Part shown: positions 48,187 through 57,644 of the stretch, in pieces
Numbering within the stretch: the stretch's first letter is position 1
Layout of the letters: the number at the start of each line of letters is the position of its first letter
The notes under the pieces: model-generated
What the model saw: only the letters and a program-made list of their open reading frames with translations
The model's database searches: none
Told to the model about the DNA's origin: nothing
Source: Gammaproteobacteria bacterium
GTDB lineage: Bacteria; Pseudomonadota; Gammaproteobacteria; Enterobacterales; Alteromonadaceae
Direction: 5' to 3'
NCBI GenBank assembly: GCA_018222405.1
Contig: JAAFAI010000006.1
Location: forward strand, 124,001 to 188,000
Length of the DNA stretch: 64,000 nt
Translations under genes and position numbers: made by a program

Positions 48187-48764
48187 TGCTGTGTCTCCTC
48201 TTCCTGACTCATCAGGTTTGATTCGATATTGAGTAATGCCTCAAGCTGGGCTTTTAACTCATTAATTTGGTTTTCCTGGGCCTCAATGGTTTTATCCTGG
48301 CCGTTATTCATTTTACTGAGTAGTGTCACTGCCGACTCAAACTCCAGCATGTGTTCACTCGGCTTATGAATAATCGCTTTCATGCGCTGCTGATTCGCTG
48401 GCGATAACGCTGGCAATAGCTGTTCAAACCAGTGCTGAGCGCGCAATCTGGCTTTATAAGGTGTATTTACCGGCTGCGACAAAATCACTTTTTGCAACAA
48501 CATATCCGGGGCATCCCCGAGCTGCTCAATCAGTGATTCCCGCTTTGGCCAGGTCATCTGGTCGACCTGCGCCCAGTAATCGAGCCAGAAGCCTAAATCA
48601 CAGCGGGCCGGATCTAGCTGCGCGTCAGACTGAAACACACAATCGTTGGTAGTCGACTCCACAGCCGGCTGATAGTTATCAGACTGAGTCTGAGGTTCCT
48701 TTTCCGGAGTCAAAGTACAACCGGTTAAAATAAGAGCTGCGCTCAGTGCAGCAAAGTGCTTCAT
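48183..48764 (-). CDS. qseG: QseG-like lipoprotein
   Basis: A 193-residue lipoprotein with lipobox LILTGC at the start, a helical body and a C-terminal coiled coil (about residues 155-190, ENQINELKAQLEALLNIE). It lies between glrK (2-nt gap) and glrR (4-nt overlap), the same place as QseG in enterobacteria, where it tunes GlrK from the outer membrane. Sequence resemblance outside that layout is modest. The ATG at 48764 has an AGGA site. Confidence 0.8.
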   Translation of the reverse strand: MKHFAALSAALILTGCTLTPEKEPQTQSDNYQPAVESTTNDCVFQSDAQLDPARCDLGFWLDYWAQVDQMTWPKRESLIEQLGDAPDMLLQKVILSQPVNTPYKARLRAQHWFEQLLPALSPANQQRMKAIIHKPSEHMLEFESAVTLLSKMNNGQDKTIEAQENQINELKAQLEALLNIESNLMSQEEETQQ

Positions 48765-48766
48765 TG

Positions 48767-50200
48767 TTATTGGTCTTCCTGCTGAGGGATTACAACCCGA
48801 AAACAAACCTCGGCGTAATCTACGTCAATCACATTAACTTCTCCGTGCATGATCCTGGCGCAATCCGCCACAATGGATAATCCAAGTCCGGTGCCGATCA
48901 CATTATCGTTCCGGGCACCATCGCCCCGCACAAAGGGTTCAAATAAATTACTAATTTTTTCCGGCGGTATTTTGTTACCGTGGTTCGCTACATCGATAAA
49001 CGCGGTGTCTTTTTCAACAGCCACCCGGATATAAATGTTTTTGTCTAACGCGCCATGTGCCACTGCATTAGACAATAAATTATCGAAGATCCGGCGCAAC
49101 AGTTCAGCATCAGCGCTGATGGTGGTAGTTTCAATATTCACCACTAATTTATGATTCTGCAAAGCCAGCTGATAATCTTCGATACACTGACTAACCATTT
49201 GTTCCACATCCACACGGGTAAAACTGGCCTGGGCCTGCTGCAACAGCAGGTTGTAATCCAGCAGTTTCTCGATCAACGTATTTAACCGCGACGTACTGCT
49301 GGCCAGCAAACTCATTACCTCCTGCTGGGGGTCGGATAATGCCCCAACCGTGCCATCGGTAAGTAATGCACACCCTTCCTTTATACTCGCTAAAGGGGTT
49401 TTTAATTCATGGGCGGCGTGTCTTAGTAGTGCAGTGCGAATGTGCTCAAGCTGCGCCAGTCGTTCCCCCAGCCAATGGAGATCTTTTTCTACACCCACCA
49501 GCTCTTTTGGTGCCCGGGTCGACAGCGGAGGTAATCTGCCCTGTTGTCTGGCAAGCATGCGGATAATTAATTTTAACTTACGCACCGGGTTGATAACCAA
49601 CTGGCTGCCTAACAAAATCAGCGCCAGCGATACCGACACTAACAATGCGCTCAACCAAGACTGTTTGGCCTGCATGTCCGCCACGTCCTGCCGCTGTAAC
49701 GTTAAGCGCGCTTCAATGGCATCATCAACACTTTCATGAACATCCACCAACGCTGTACGTAAACGCCCCAGCCCGGGCGTTAAATCAGCTTCGCTGGTAA
49801 AAGCCGTAAAAGATTTAAGTTCGGCCAACACTGAGTTAACCGATTCACAGCCATCGACGCTCACTTTAGCATCACAAAGCGCCGCGTAGCGTTCATTAAA
49901 ACGCATCAGGGCATTTTGTACCAATCGTTCCGCAACGTCGTTTTTAAGTATCTGGTACTGACGCAAGGCTCGCTCAAGCACAACACTGGCACTTTCAAGT
50001 TGTTGCACTTTAGAGACGATCCCCGCGATTTGCTGAGTTTCATCAATTGTCATCCGACTGACTCTGGTTAAGTCAGTGTGACTCTGCCACAACAATGCGG
50101 CCAACGGGATGAGAGCAACTAAAAAGCTGCCAATAATGAGTTGACGTAACGACCCTAAACGCAAGAGCGAACCACTATCAATTAATCGTGACGCAAGCAT
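48767..50200 (-). CDS. glrK: Sensor histidine kinase GlrK/QseE
   Basis: A 477-residue sensor kinase. Two transmembrane helices (about residues 19-41 and 172-192) flank a helical periplasmic domain, followed by HAMP, an H-box HAAHELKTPLASIKEG and an ATPase domain (NLLSNAVAHGA, GTGLGLSIVADCARIM). The ATG at 50200 is preferred, as the frame upstream begins with TTG. It is the first gene of glrK-qseG-glrR. Confidence 0.92.
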   Translation of the reverse strand: MLASRLIDSGSLLRLGSLRQLIIGSFLVALIPLAALLWQSHTDLTRVSRMTIDETQQIAGIVSKVQQLESASVVLERALRQYQILKNDVAERLVQNALMRFNERYAALCDAKVSVDGCESVNSVLAELKSFTAFTSEADLTPGLGRLRTALVDVHESVDDAIEARLTLQRQDVADMQAKQSWLSALLVSVSLALILLGSQLVINPVRKLKLIIRMLARQQGRLPPLSTRAPKELVGVEKDLHWLGERLAQLEHIRTALLRHAAHELKTPLASIKEGCALLTDGTVGALSDPQQEVMSLLASSTSRLNTLIEKLLDYNLLLQQAQASFTRVDVEQMVSQCIEDYQLALQNHKLVVNIETTTISADAELLRRIFDNLLSNAVAHGALDKNIYIRVAVEKDTAFIDVANHGNKIPPEKISNLFEPFVRGDGARNDNVIGTGLGLSIVADCARIMHGEVNVIDVDYAEVCFRVVIPQQEDQ

Positions 50201-50279
50201 CGCATAGCGTTGAGAGTTCGACAACGTGTTAACGCCTATTTGGCAAATTCACCGGACTAAATGGCTGCAAAACGCTGAT

Positions 50280-50528
50280 TCAGACCGACAGCGACAGTAC
50301 TTCACGTCCATAATCTGAACTGATTAATTCAGCTTCACTGATTTTTCCATCTTCGTTAATATCAATGTCACCAAACTCGCGCAACAAATCGGTATTTTTT
50401 ACGGCTTCACGTAGGGTAATAAATCCATCATCGTCAGAGTCCATTTTTTCCATAAACTCCTGACTGGTTGGAATCGCTGCTGCTGAAAAGGTCGTTACCG
50501 CTGCTAAGGCCAGAATAATAGTACGCAT
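50280..50528 (-). CDS. Small secreted EF-hand protein
   Basis: An 82-residue protein: signal peptide (about residues 1-18) and two EF-hand loops, DSDDDGFITLRE and DINEDGKISEAE, both with the calcium-ligand pattern intact. It likely binds calcium in the periplasm. Its partner is unknown. It lies 79 nt upstream of glrK on the same strand and may be co-transcribed with it. Confidence 0.88.
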   Translation of the reverse strand: MRTIILALAAVTTFSAAAIPTSQEFMEKMDSDDDGFITLREAVKNTDLLREFGDIDINEDGKISEAELISSDYGREVLSLSV

Positions 50529-50850
50529 GGCTGTCTCCGCTTATTGTCTTTATTCGGTTATGTCACCTGACTAGAGCAGAACTCGTACCAAAACGTTATT
50601 TTAATTTAATTTCAACAAGTTAAGTTTAACAAATGGATATTATGCTGTTCTAAATAGACTTATTTGTTGCTATTAAGCAACAGTTCTTTGTTAGAAAAGC
50701 TCGCTGATTTCGGTGTTTTTTGTAATGACTGTAAAGTCACTAAGTTCGTTTCAACGCAAATTGTCCTGTCAATGCAGCAAATAAACCTGCTCTTAAACTT
50801 GTGAAAAACCAAGGCTTGGATTACTTTTAATGCATTAGTCTGTTTGGTAA
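50529..50850. other. AT-rich intergenic region
   Basis: A 322-nt divergent region between the EF-hand and porin genes. It holds a short hairpin (GTTGCT/AGCAAC, 50666-50681) and several A/T runs. No gene, clear promoter or terminator was found. Confidence 0.6.
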
Positions 50851-52068
50851 ATGATAATGTTGTTTAAAAAGCATTTATCTCCTGTTTTCTGCCTGCTCAG
50901 TACCCTTTTTATGCTTGTCCCCGCTGCAAGCCAGGCAGACGTGGAGCTAGCCTCCGGGTTTAAGGTGTCCGGCTTCGGCCGTATTATCGGCGGCTACCTT
51001 GATACCGGCGATGCCGCTTATCTTGATTATACCGATGAGATCAAATTTGACAGTCAGTCACTGGCGGCCTTGCAGATAGACTGGCAGGCGACAGACAAAC
51101 TCAGCTTTACCTCGCAGTTACTGGCTCATATTAACTCTGCCCGGGAGTCTGGTGTTGAGTGGTTATATCTGACCTATCAACTTAACGACAACTGGCAGAT
51201 CCGTGCCGGAAAACAACGCACTCCCTTTTTTCACTATTCCGACGTGCGCAATGTGGGTTTTGCTTATCATTGGATAAACCCACCTCAGCAACTTTATAAC
51301 GGTGTATTGTTCCCTACCTATGAAGGGGTGAATGTTAATTATCGCTTTGGTAACGAAGAAATTCAGGCATCCATTGAAGCGTACTGGGGCAGTTATAACG
51401 ATGAATACGAAATTGCCGATGTAAAGATAAAACCTGATGTCACTGATCTGCATGGTTTTATCGGGCGAATAAATCGTCAGAACCTCCAGTTTACGCTGGC
51501 TTTTCACCGAGGTGATATTGATGTCACCCTGCAAGAGCTTACCGACTTTATATCGATACTTCGTGCAGTCGGCTACAGCGTGTCAGCTGATTCGCTATCG
51601 CCTGTAGGGAAGGTAGAAGTCCTAACCACCGGGCTGTCTTATCACAGTTTTGACTATTTTATGGAAGCCGAGGTGATGAAACTAGTGGGTGAACCATCGG
51701 CATTTCCGGACATGCTTAGCGCCTACCTGACAGCCGGCATTTACAGCCCCCCCATGACTTACCATTTAACTCTGGCGACATCGTCGGTTTCATATCCGGA
51801 GCCTACTAACGAGATCCCCCTGGGTCTCTCACCTGAGTTAGACGTATTATCGACAACATATGAATCGATATTTGACCAGTTTAATCGTGATTCCCTGAAC
51901 AGTCTTGCCATTGGCATGCGCTACGACTTTAATGCCCACTTTGCCATCAAAGGCGACATTTCTTTCTTGCGTGGTCAAGGTCAGCAACGGGCCTTTTTTA
52001 AAGTGAAAAATGCCGACTTCGACAATTCTGCCACGCTTTATCAGGTGGCTTTGGAGTGGGTATTCTGA
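50851..52068 (+). CDS. Outer membrane porin-like beta-barrel protein
   Basis: A 405-residue protein: signal peptide (to about AASQA), then alternating hydrophobic/polar strands typical of a 16-strand barrel (FKVSGFGRIIGGYLD near the start, YQVALEWVF at the end with the terminal Phe used in BAM recognition). It looks like the DcaP/OprO-like porins. An ATG two codons later (50857) is an alternative start. The stop overlaps the next ATG, coupling it to a phosphate-binding-like protein. Confidence 0.78.
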   Translation: MIMLFKKHLSPVFCLLSTLFMLVPAASQADVELASGFKVSGFGRIIGGYLDTGDAAYLDYTDEIKFDSQSLAALQIDWQATDKLSFTSQLLAHINSARESGVEWLYLTYQLNDNWQIRAGKQRTPFFHYSDVRNVGFAYHWINPPQQLYNGVLFPTYEGVNVNYRFGNEEIQASIEAYWGSYNDEYEIADVKIKPDVTDLHGFIGRINRQNLQFTLAFHRGDIDVTLQELTDFISILRAVGYSVSADSLSPVGKVEVLTTGLSYHSFDYFMEAEVMKLVGEPSAFPDMLSAYLTAGIYSPPMTYHLTLATSSVSYPEPTNEIPLGLSPELDVLSTTYESIFDQFNRDSLNSLAIGMRYDFNAHFAIKGDISFLRGQGQQRAFFKVKNADFDNSATLYQVALEWVF

Positions 52069-52493
52069 TGAAACGTCTGCTTCTTTTAACTTGTCTGTTA
52101 GTCAATTGCTTAGCGGCTCATGCGAAAAGCAATGATCATGTTATGGTTGTTACCCGTCAGGACTCATCTATTAATACCATCAGTAAATCCCAGTTGCGAA
52201 ACCTGTTTATGGGTAATCTGGCATTGCCAGACGTAACGCCTATAGCACTATCGCCCGGAGAAATGGCCCGCTCGATTTTTAACATCAGGGTTATCGGACT
52301 CACCGAGTCACGGATCCAGGCTTACTGGGCACAAATGCGCTTCAGCGGTCGGCAACAACGGCCAGAGACCGCAGACAGCATAAATGAATTAATACTCATG
52401 ATAGCGTCCTCAGTAAACACCATTGGATATTTGCCAGAGGGCACGCCGTTACCGGAAGATATTAAGATAATTTATCGCAGCTCTGCGCAATAA
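52068..52493 (+). CDS. Small PstS-like periplasmic binding protein
   Basis: A 141-residue protein with a signal peptide (about residues 1-18) and one lobe of a PBP fold: VVTRQDSSINTISKSQLRNLFMG, ITGLTES-like region and IASSVNTIGYLPEG. It resembles the short stand-alone PstS-like proteins rather than a full transporter subunit (about 330 aa), and no permease is nearby. It is coupled to the porin (TGATG) with a GGAG site in the porin end. It converges on the GGDEF-EAL gene with no gap. Confidence 0.8.
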   Translation: MKRLLLLTCLLVNCLAAHAKSNDHVMVVTRQDSSINTISKSQLRNLFMGNLALPDVTPIALSPGEMARSIFNIRVIGLTESRIQAYWAQMRFSGRQQRPETADSINELILMIASSVNTIGYLPEGTPLPEDIKIIYRSSAQ

Positions 52494-54563
52494 TTAACCT
52501 GCCTGACGCTGATAGTCCGGTTGGTTTTTGATATCAGCTAATGGCCGGGGTTTACTGAACAGATATCCTTGTACCGTGTCGCAGCCTAATGCTTTAAGGT
52601 ATTCCCACTGCGAAATGGTTTCTACACCTTCGGCGCAGATCTTCAATGACAGCCGTCGCGCCAGATCGATAATCGAGATAGTCACTAAACGACTGCGTTC
52701 AGAGGTATCCAGTTCCATCACAAACTGACGGTCAATTTTGAGGGTATCTATCGTTATCCGGGTCAGATAACTTAAAGAAGAGTAGCCGGTTCCAAAATCA
52801 TCCAGCGCAATAGTACAGCCGAGGTTGTGCAAGCGCTTAAATAATGATTCGCTGGTTTCAAAGTTGTCCAGATAGGCAGACTCAGTCACCTCAAACTCGA
52901 CGTTCTCAGGGTTAACCGAATGAGCCTGAAAAGCATTATATATCCAGTCAAATAACTCGCTGTGGCGCAAATCGTGCACCGATAAATTTATCGCCAGGCG
53001 AATTTTGGGTGAATAAACAATCATCAGTTCGGCCAGCTCTTTACTGGCCTGGTTGAGTACCCACTGGGTTATAGACGTAATTTTTCCCGCCTGTTCAGCG
53101 ACCAGGATAAACTCAGAAGGCATGACCGGCCCTAACTCAGGATGTTGCCAGCGGATAAGCGCTTCCAGCGAGTCTATTTCGCCATTCATGTTAATCTTAG
53201 GCTGATAATACAAACTGAACTGGTTTTCTTCTATTGCTGCCTCAATGCTATTTGCAATCAGAATCTTACGTTTGTGTGACTCCGACATTTCAGGGTCGAA
53301 AATAGTATAAACACCCCGCCCTCTGGCCTTTGAACGATACATGGCAAGGTCGGCATTACTCACCAGCTGACTGAGGTCGTAACCGGCTTCGCGGGCTTTC
53401 GCCACGCCGATACTTACGCCAACCCGAAGCGACAGGCCTTTAAGTTTAAAGGGTTCCACAAATGCCGACAGTACCCGTTCAGATACGGTGGCCATATTCA
53501 GTTCGGTGACTTCGCGGTCCGGAATGATCAAAAACTCATCGCCGCCCAATCGGGCAAGAATATCGCCGTCGCGAAGTATAGCTTTCACCCGTTCAGCCAC
53601 TTCGATAAGGATCATATCACCGGTTTCATGACCTAATGAGTCGTTGATACCCTTGAAGCCGTCAAGGTCGAAAAACATCAGGATCAGGTCACTGTCTGCA
53701 CGCTTTGCGCGAGCCAGTTCAATTCTAATCGTGTCCATGACAAACTGTCGGTTTGGCAGTCCGGTAAGGCTGTCAAAATTGGCCAGCCGGGTCATGGTGA
53801 CCTGCTGCTCCATTAACGTTTGAGTTTGCTGTTGGTTAATGGATAACTCATCTTCAATGGTCGCCATCAGACGGTTGATGTGTTCACCAAGACGCTTGAT
53901 TTCTGAGGTGCCCTGCACATCATGTCGAGAGGTATAATCCTTGGAGTCGATGACCATTTGGGTAAAACGGGACAACAGCTCCAGCGGCTTAAATGAGCGC
54001 CGGAGCATTATTAAAGAGAGAAAAATGGTAGTAGTAAGAAGCAGTACCACCCAGGGTGTTGTTCTGAAAATTAACGAACGGCGGCTGTCTGCCAGGCTGG
54101 TGTTCAAATCGTTTACGATCAACAAATAGCCAACCGGGAATGCCTGTTCACCGATGCGTTCAAGGCTAATCAGCTTGCCCTGTTCAATGTTAATTCCCAG
54201 CTCATAAACCGACGGATCGATAGGCGGACCCTGTAAGCCCTGCTCAGTGCGGCGTGCGCCGCGCCCTACGTAATGCTCTACCTGGTTATACTCATTATCG
54301 TAAATGGTGGCGTTTATCACATTGTTATATGGCTCAAGCCTTAGCAATACGATACTCAGCGCAAAACTATCCCGCTCGGTCTGCTCCATGTAGGGCACCA
54401 GATCGTTTGCCATATTACGGGTTAGCGCGAACAGGTTGTTCTTCTGCGATTCGAGAAACAGTTCTTCATGTTCAGCAACAGCGAGCCAAAGCACCCATGT
54501 TGAAGATGTCATCACAACGATGCTCAATATCACGGCCATCGCCGTTCGGATACTGCTGAACAT
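52494..54563 (-). CDS. Membrane GGDEF-EAL cyclic di-GMP enzyme
   Basis: A 689-residue protein with two transmembrane helices (about residues 7-28 and 167-187) around a periplasmic sensor. A HAMP region, a GGDEF domain and an EAL domain follow. The GGDEF motif is intact (ARLGGDEFLII) with an I-site RDGD five residues before it. The EAL domain has SLEALIRWQHPELG, DDFGTGYSSLSYL and LKIDRQFV, so both activities are plausible. It lies end to end with the porin/PstS-like pair. Confidence 0.9.
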   Translation of the reverse strand: MFSSIRTAMAVILSIVVMTSSTWVLWLAVAEHEELFLESQKNNLFALTRNMANDLVPYMEQTERDSFALSIVLLRLEPYNNVINATIYDNEYNQVEHYVGRGARRTEQGLQGPPIDPSVYELGINIEQGKLISLERIGEQAFPVGYLLIVNDLNTSLADSRRSLIFRTTPWVVLLLTTTIFLSLIMLRRSFKPLELLSRFTQMVIDSKDYTSRHDVQGTSEIKRLGEHINRLMATIEDELSINQQQTQTLMEQQVTMTRLANFDSLTGLPNRQFVMDTIRIELARAKRADSDLILMFFDLDGFKGINDSLGHETGDMILIEVAERVKAILRDGDILARLGGDEFLIIPDREVTELNMATVSERVLSAFVEPFKLKGLSLRVGVSIGVAKAREAGYDLSQLVSNADLAMYRSKARGRGVYTIFDPEMSESHKRKILIANSIEAAIEENQFSLYYQPKINMNGEIDSLEALIRWQHPELGPVMPSEFILVAEQAGKITSITQWVLNQASKELAELMIVYSPKIRLAINLSVHDLRHSELFDWIYNAFQAHSVNPENVEFEVTESAYLDNFETSESLFKRLHNLGCTIALDDFGTGYSSLSYLTRITIDTLKIDRQFVMELDTSERSRLVTISIIDLARRLSLKICAEGVETISQWEYLKALGCDTVQGYLFSKPRPLADIKNQPDYQRQAG

Positions 54564-54587
54564 TATATAATTTATCTCATCATTATT

Positions 54588-55028
54588 TTATTGCGTGGAT
54601 TGCGCTTCCAGCTTTGCCTTAATGAAACGGCTATGAGGAATATAGAGCAGGTCGGCAATCTTACGTATTATATGTTCTTCATCCGGGCTTAGCGTTGCAT
54701 CTGCGTAGGCAACCTGCCATAACCCTCTCATCACCCGCTCCTTGTGTTCAGTACTCATTCCCTCATTTAATGCTTTAGTGAACTGTACTAAATCTACGGC
54801 CTCTTCAGAACGTTTTTCACCCACACTGACAATATTTGTTATCTCTTCTTCAGTCAGATCAAAGTTTTCGCGAATTAGTTGTTTAAGTGTAGCTAATTCA
54901 TGCTCATCGGACAGGCCATCTGCTCTGACCACCTCACTTAGTAATGCCGCTGTAGCGATCTCCACCTGATGGGGGCTCTGGCTGACTTCTGGTGAATCTT
55001 TAAACAAATTCAGGATGGATTTCAACAT
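54588..55028 (-). CDS. TerB-family protein
   Basis: A 146-residue all-helical cytoplasmic protein of the TerB/DjlA-N type. VEIATAALLSEVVRADG and WQVAYADATLSPDEEHIIRKIADLL are the paired helical modules with acidic metal-binding loops. No other ter genes are nearby, so tellurite resistance is unlikely to be its role. A GGAG site precedes the start. It lies between the GGDEF-EAL gene and crsR on the same strand. Confidence 0.88.
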   Translation of the reverse strand: MLKSILNLFKDSPEVSQSPHQVEIATAALLSEVVRADGLSDEHELATLKQLIRENFDLTEEEITNIVSVGEKRSEEAVDLVQFTKALNEGMSTEHKERVMRGLWQVAYADATLSPDEEHIIRKIADLLYIPHSRFIKAKLEAQSTQ

Positions 55029-55125
55029 GCTTTACTCCACTTTGCTATTGTCCATTAGTTCATTAATTTGACCGCGAACTGAGCCAGGAAATCTTTTGTT
55101 AATCCTGCGTTTTGTAGCACTGAAC

Positions 55126-56802
55126 CTAACTGGTGATATCGGCATCGTCAATAATGGGAGCGATGGGTAGTATCACTTTGATTTGCTTGCCAGAATCGAA
55201 AATTTGCAAGGACTGACATAATTCGCGTATCAGAACGAAGCCGCGGCCAAAGGTTTCATTTTCGCAATTTTTAAGCGATGCAGCGTCAAAACCAGGGCCA
55301 CTGTCCTGCATACTAATTTCCAATACGTTATCTGGCATCAGCCGCTGCACAGTGATCCAAATATCGCCCTGCTCCAGTTGCTCAATCCTTTCCCTGCGCT
55401 GTTCATAATACTCAATGAACCCTTCCGGTTCGGCTTTCAGTTCTGATGATAAGCCCAGAATGCCATGCTCGATGGCATTGTTGGTAAGCTCGGTGATAAC
55501 AGTAAACAGCTCAGAACGTATGGCGGCCAGACCAGGAATACTGTTTACGATAGCAACGACCTGGTCGATCACCTCCGCGTCTTTAATGTGTTGCGCGGTT
55601 AAATGAAATGACAGATTAAACGGGATGGGCTCAGCTAGCAGCTCAGGGAGTTTAAACTGGAATGGCCGGCTCCTGAACAAGACAATGGTAATATCATCTT
55701 CTGCCGCCTCACCGGCGCGATAGAGCTCTGCCTTATCGACCAATAATTGGGCATTTACCTGGCTGTTGCGGGTAAACCACTGTTCCACCCCTTCTTCGCC
55801 AAGCATCCCTAACTCTTTATGATGGCTCTCCATAAGACCATCTGTGTAGAGCAATAATGTATCGCCCCACTCAGTTTCAAAATACTGTGTCTGGTTGTCA
55901 AACTCGTGCTCTTCGAGAATGCCCAATGGCATATGCTGAGGGTCGATTAACAGTCGAATCTCCTGCTCAGGAGTTTTCACCGCCAGCCTGGGTAAGCCAC
56001 CACTCCACAAGGTGAAGTTTTTGCCGTTAGCATGAATCTCGAGGATGCTGGCTACGCAAAACATATCAGCGGGTAATAAGTTAACCAGCAACCGATTAAG
56101 CCTGGAGGCCATCTCGCCCACAGCCAGGCCTTTTAATGTCATGGCCGTAAACAGCTGGGCAACCGGTATAGCGCCAATTGCCGAAGCCAGACCATGACCG
56201 GTAAAATCACCAATAAACAAATAAACCCCGCCCGACGGGCTTTGCTCACACAAAAAAAGATCGCCGTTGAATTGTGCTTCGGGCTGGGTATAAAAATCGA
56301 AATAATCTGTGATTATAGGATTGCGACCAATAGCATTATCAAAGATATGCTCAACAATATGGTGATTTCTTTCCACTTCCAGTTGGAAATACGTTAGTGA
56401 CTGATTTTTATCCTGAATTTCAAGGCTCAGATGCCGGGTTCGCTCATGAGCTTTTACCTTGGCATGCAGGATGATTTTCTCAAAGGGTTTGGAAATAAAA
56501 TCATCACCGCCGCTTTCCAGGCATTTTACCAGGCTTTGTTCATCATCCAGACTGGTAATAAACAATATGGGTAAATAACAATCCGGTGATGAAGCTTTGA
56601 TTTGCGGGGCGGCTTCAATGCCCGACATCCCCGGCATGATCACATCGAGCAAGACAATATCCGGCTTATGCTGCCGGGCAACTTCAACCGCTTCCCGGCC
56701 ATTGCCGGCTTCGATAAAATCACTGTAGCCCGCTTCACTAAGTATTTCCCGCAGCATTATGCGGTTGATCTCTTCATCATCAACTATCAGGATTTTTACC
56801 AT
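55126..56802 (-). CDS. crsR: Response regulator-phosphatase-kinase CrsR/HsbR
   Basis: A 558-residue three-domain partner-switching protein: receiver (D53 in IVLLDVIMPGMSG), PP2C-like SpoIIE phosphatase (about residues 190-390, with GDFTGHGLASAIGAIP and TLLLYTDGLMES), and a HATPase kinase (about 420-550, ELTNNAIEHGILG and DSGPGFDAASL). In Shewanella CrsR and in Pseudomonas HsbR, this layout controls an anti-sigma antagonist. Here that partner is encoded 20 nt upstream. It may act on RpoS or an anti-sigma factor. Confidence 0.9.
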   Translation of the reverse strand: MVKILIVDDEEINRIMLREILSEAGYSDFIEAGNGREAVEVARQHKPDIVLLDVIMPGMSGIEAAPQIKASSPDCYLPILFITSLDDEQSLVKCLESGGDDFISKPFEKIILHAKVKAHERTRHLSLEIQDKNQSLTYFQLEVERNHHIVEHIFDNAIGRNPIITDYFDFYTQPEAQFNGDLFLCEQSPSGGVYLFIGDFTGHGLASAIGAIPVAQLFTAMTLKGLAVGEMASRLNRLLVNLLPADMFCVASILEIHANGKNFTLWSGGLPRLAVKTPEQEIRLLIDPQHMPLGILEEHEFDNQTQYFETEWGDTLLLYTDGLMESHHKELGMLGEEGVEQWFTRNSQVNAQLLVDKAELYRAGEAAEDDITIVLFRSRPFQFKLPELLAEPIPFNLSFHLTAQHIKDAEVIDQVVAIVNSIPGLAAIRSELFTVITELTNNAIEHGILGLSSELKAEPEGFIEYYEQRRERIEQLEQGDIWITVQRLMPDNVLEISMQDSGPGFDAASLKNCENETFGRGFVLIRELCQSLQIFDSGKQIKVILPIAPIIDDADITS

Positions 56803-56822
56803 GCAGAGGACACTACCCGCTT

Positions 56823-57125
56823 TTACTGAATTTCAAACTTTTTATTAAATCGCGAAATTTGCAGGATCCGCGCAATTTGCGGCCGGGTATTGAGAATGCG
56901 GTAGGTTAACTGGCGTTCTGCCAGTACTTTTTGCATATTCAGTAACATGCCCAGAGCCGAACTATCCATATACTGTGTGGCTGATAAATCAATGTCGATT
57001 TGGTTTACCCGGGGGTCGAGATCTTCGTAAGTATTACGAAACTCGGTGACCAGCGAGAAGTCGAACCGCTCACCAATTGTAATGTTGAAGGTCGAATCAT
57101 TGACTACTTCAGCTTTTATACTCAT
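56823..57125 (-). CDS. crsA: STAS anti-sigma factor antagonist CrsA/HsbA
   Basis: A 100-residue single STAS-domain protein with the phosphorylation motif QYMDSSALGML (S55/S56). It is the likely substrate of the adjacent phosphatase-kinase. A GGGAG site sits 5 nt before the ATG at 57125, so the longer frame up to 57137 is rejected. It is divergent from yciH. Confidence 0.9.
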   Translation of the reverse strand: MSIKAEVVNDSTFNITIGERFDFSLVTEFRNTYEDLDPRVNQIDIDLSATQYMDSSALGMLLNMQKVLAERQLTYRILNTRPQIARILQISRFNKKFEIQ

Positions 57126-57260
57126 TTGTGCTCCCACTCACAACTTGCGTTTGCTACTATTACTACTAGCAACGCGTTAATTTATCCACTGCAGAATAAG
57201 TTGTTACAACCACTTCGGCTTATTTGATTGTAGTCCAGTTTTAAAGAGTTACAGCAAAGT

Positions 57261-57587
57261 ATGCAAAATTCGAGACTCGTTTACAGCACTGATGGCGGTA
57301 AAGTCGATCAGTCCCGGCAAGCAGCAGACACCCGCTCTGTTAGTAAAGATGGCATCGCCCGTATTCAGCGCGAAACCAAAGGTCGCAAAGGTAAAGGTGT
57401 GTCTATTATTACCGGGCTCGACCAAAATGCTGATGAATTAAAAGCGCTATGTACTGTACTGAAGAAAAAATGTGGCTGTGGTGGCGCGGTAAAGGCCGGC
57501 ACCATTGAGCTGCAAACTGACGCCCGGGATAAAATTCAGCAATTACTCGAACAGCAAGGCATCAAATCCAAAGTGGCGGGTGGCTAG
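57261..57587 (+). CDS. yciH: Stress-response translation initiation factor YciH (SUI1/eIF1-like)
   Basis: A 108-residue SUI1-fold protein with the basic stretch QRETKGRKGKGVSIITGL and the core CGCGGAVKAGTIELQ. YciH affects fidelity of start selection and stress gene expression in E. coli. It lies between the divergent crsA and the double receiver gene, 57 nt before the latter, and may share its transcript. Confidence 0.93.
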   Translation: MQNSRLVYSTDGGKVDQSRQAADTRSVSKDGIARIQRETKGRKGKGVSIITGLDQNADELKALCTVLKKKCGCGGAVKAGTIELQTDARDKIQQLLEQQGIKSKVAGG

Positions 57588-57644
57588 TACAAGCCTCAAG
57601 GTCCAACAGAATAACAACCAGAACAAACAACGAAGAGAATTTGA

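Noticed and set aside
54588..55028. Tellurite resistance locus
   Set aside because: Only one TerB-fold protein is present, with no terA, terC, terD or terZ. The fold alone does not imply resistance.
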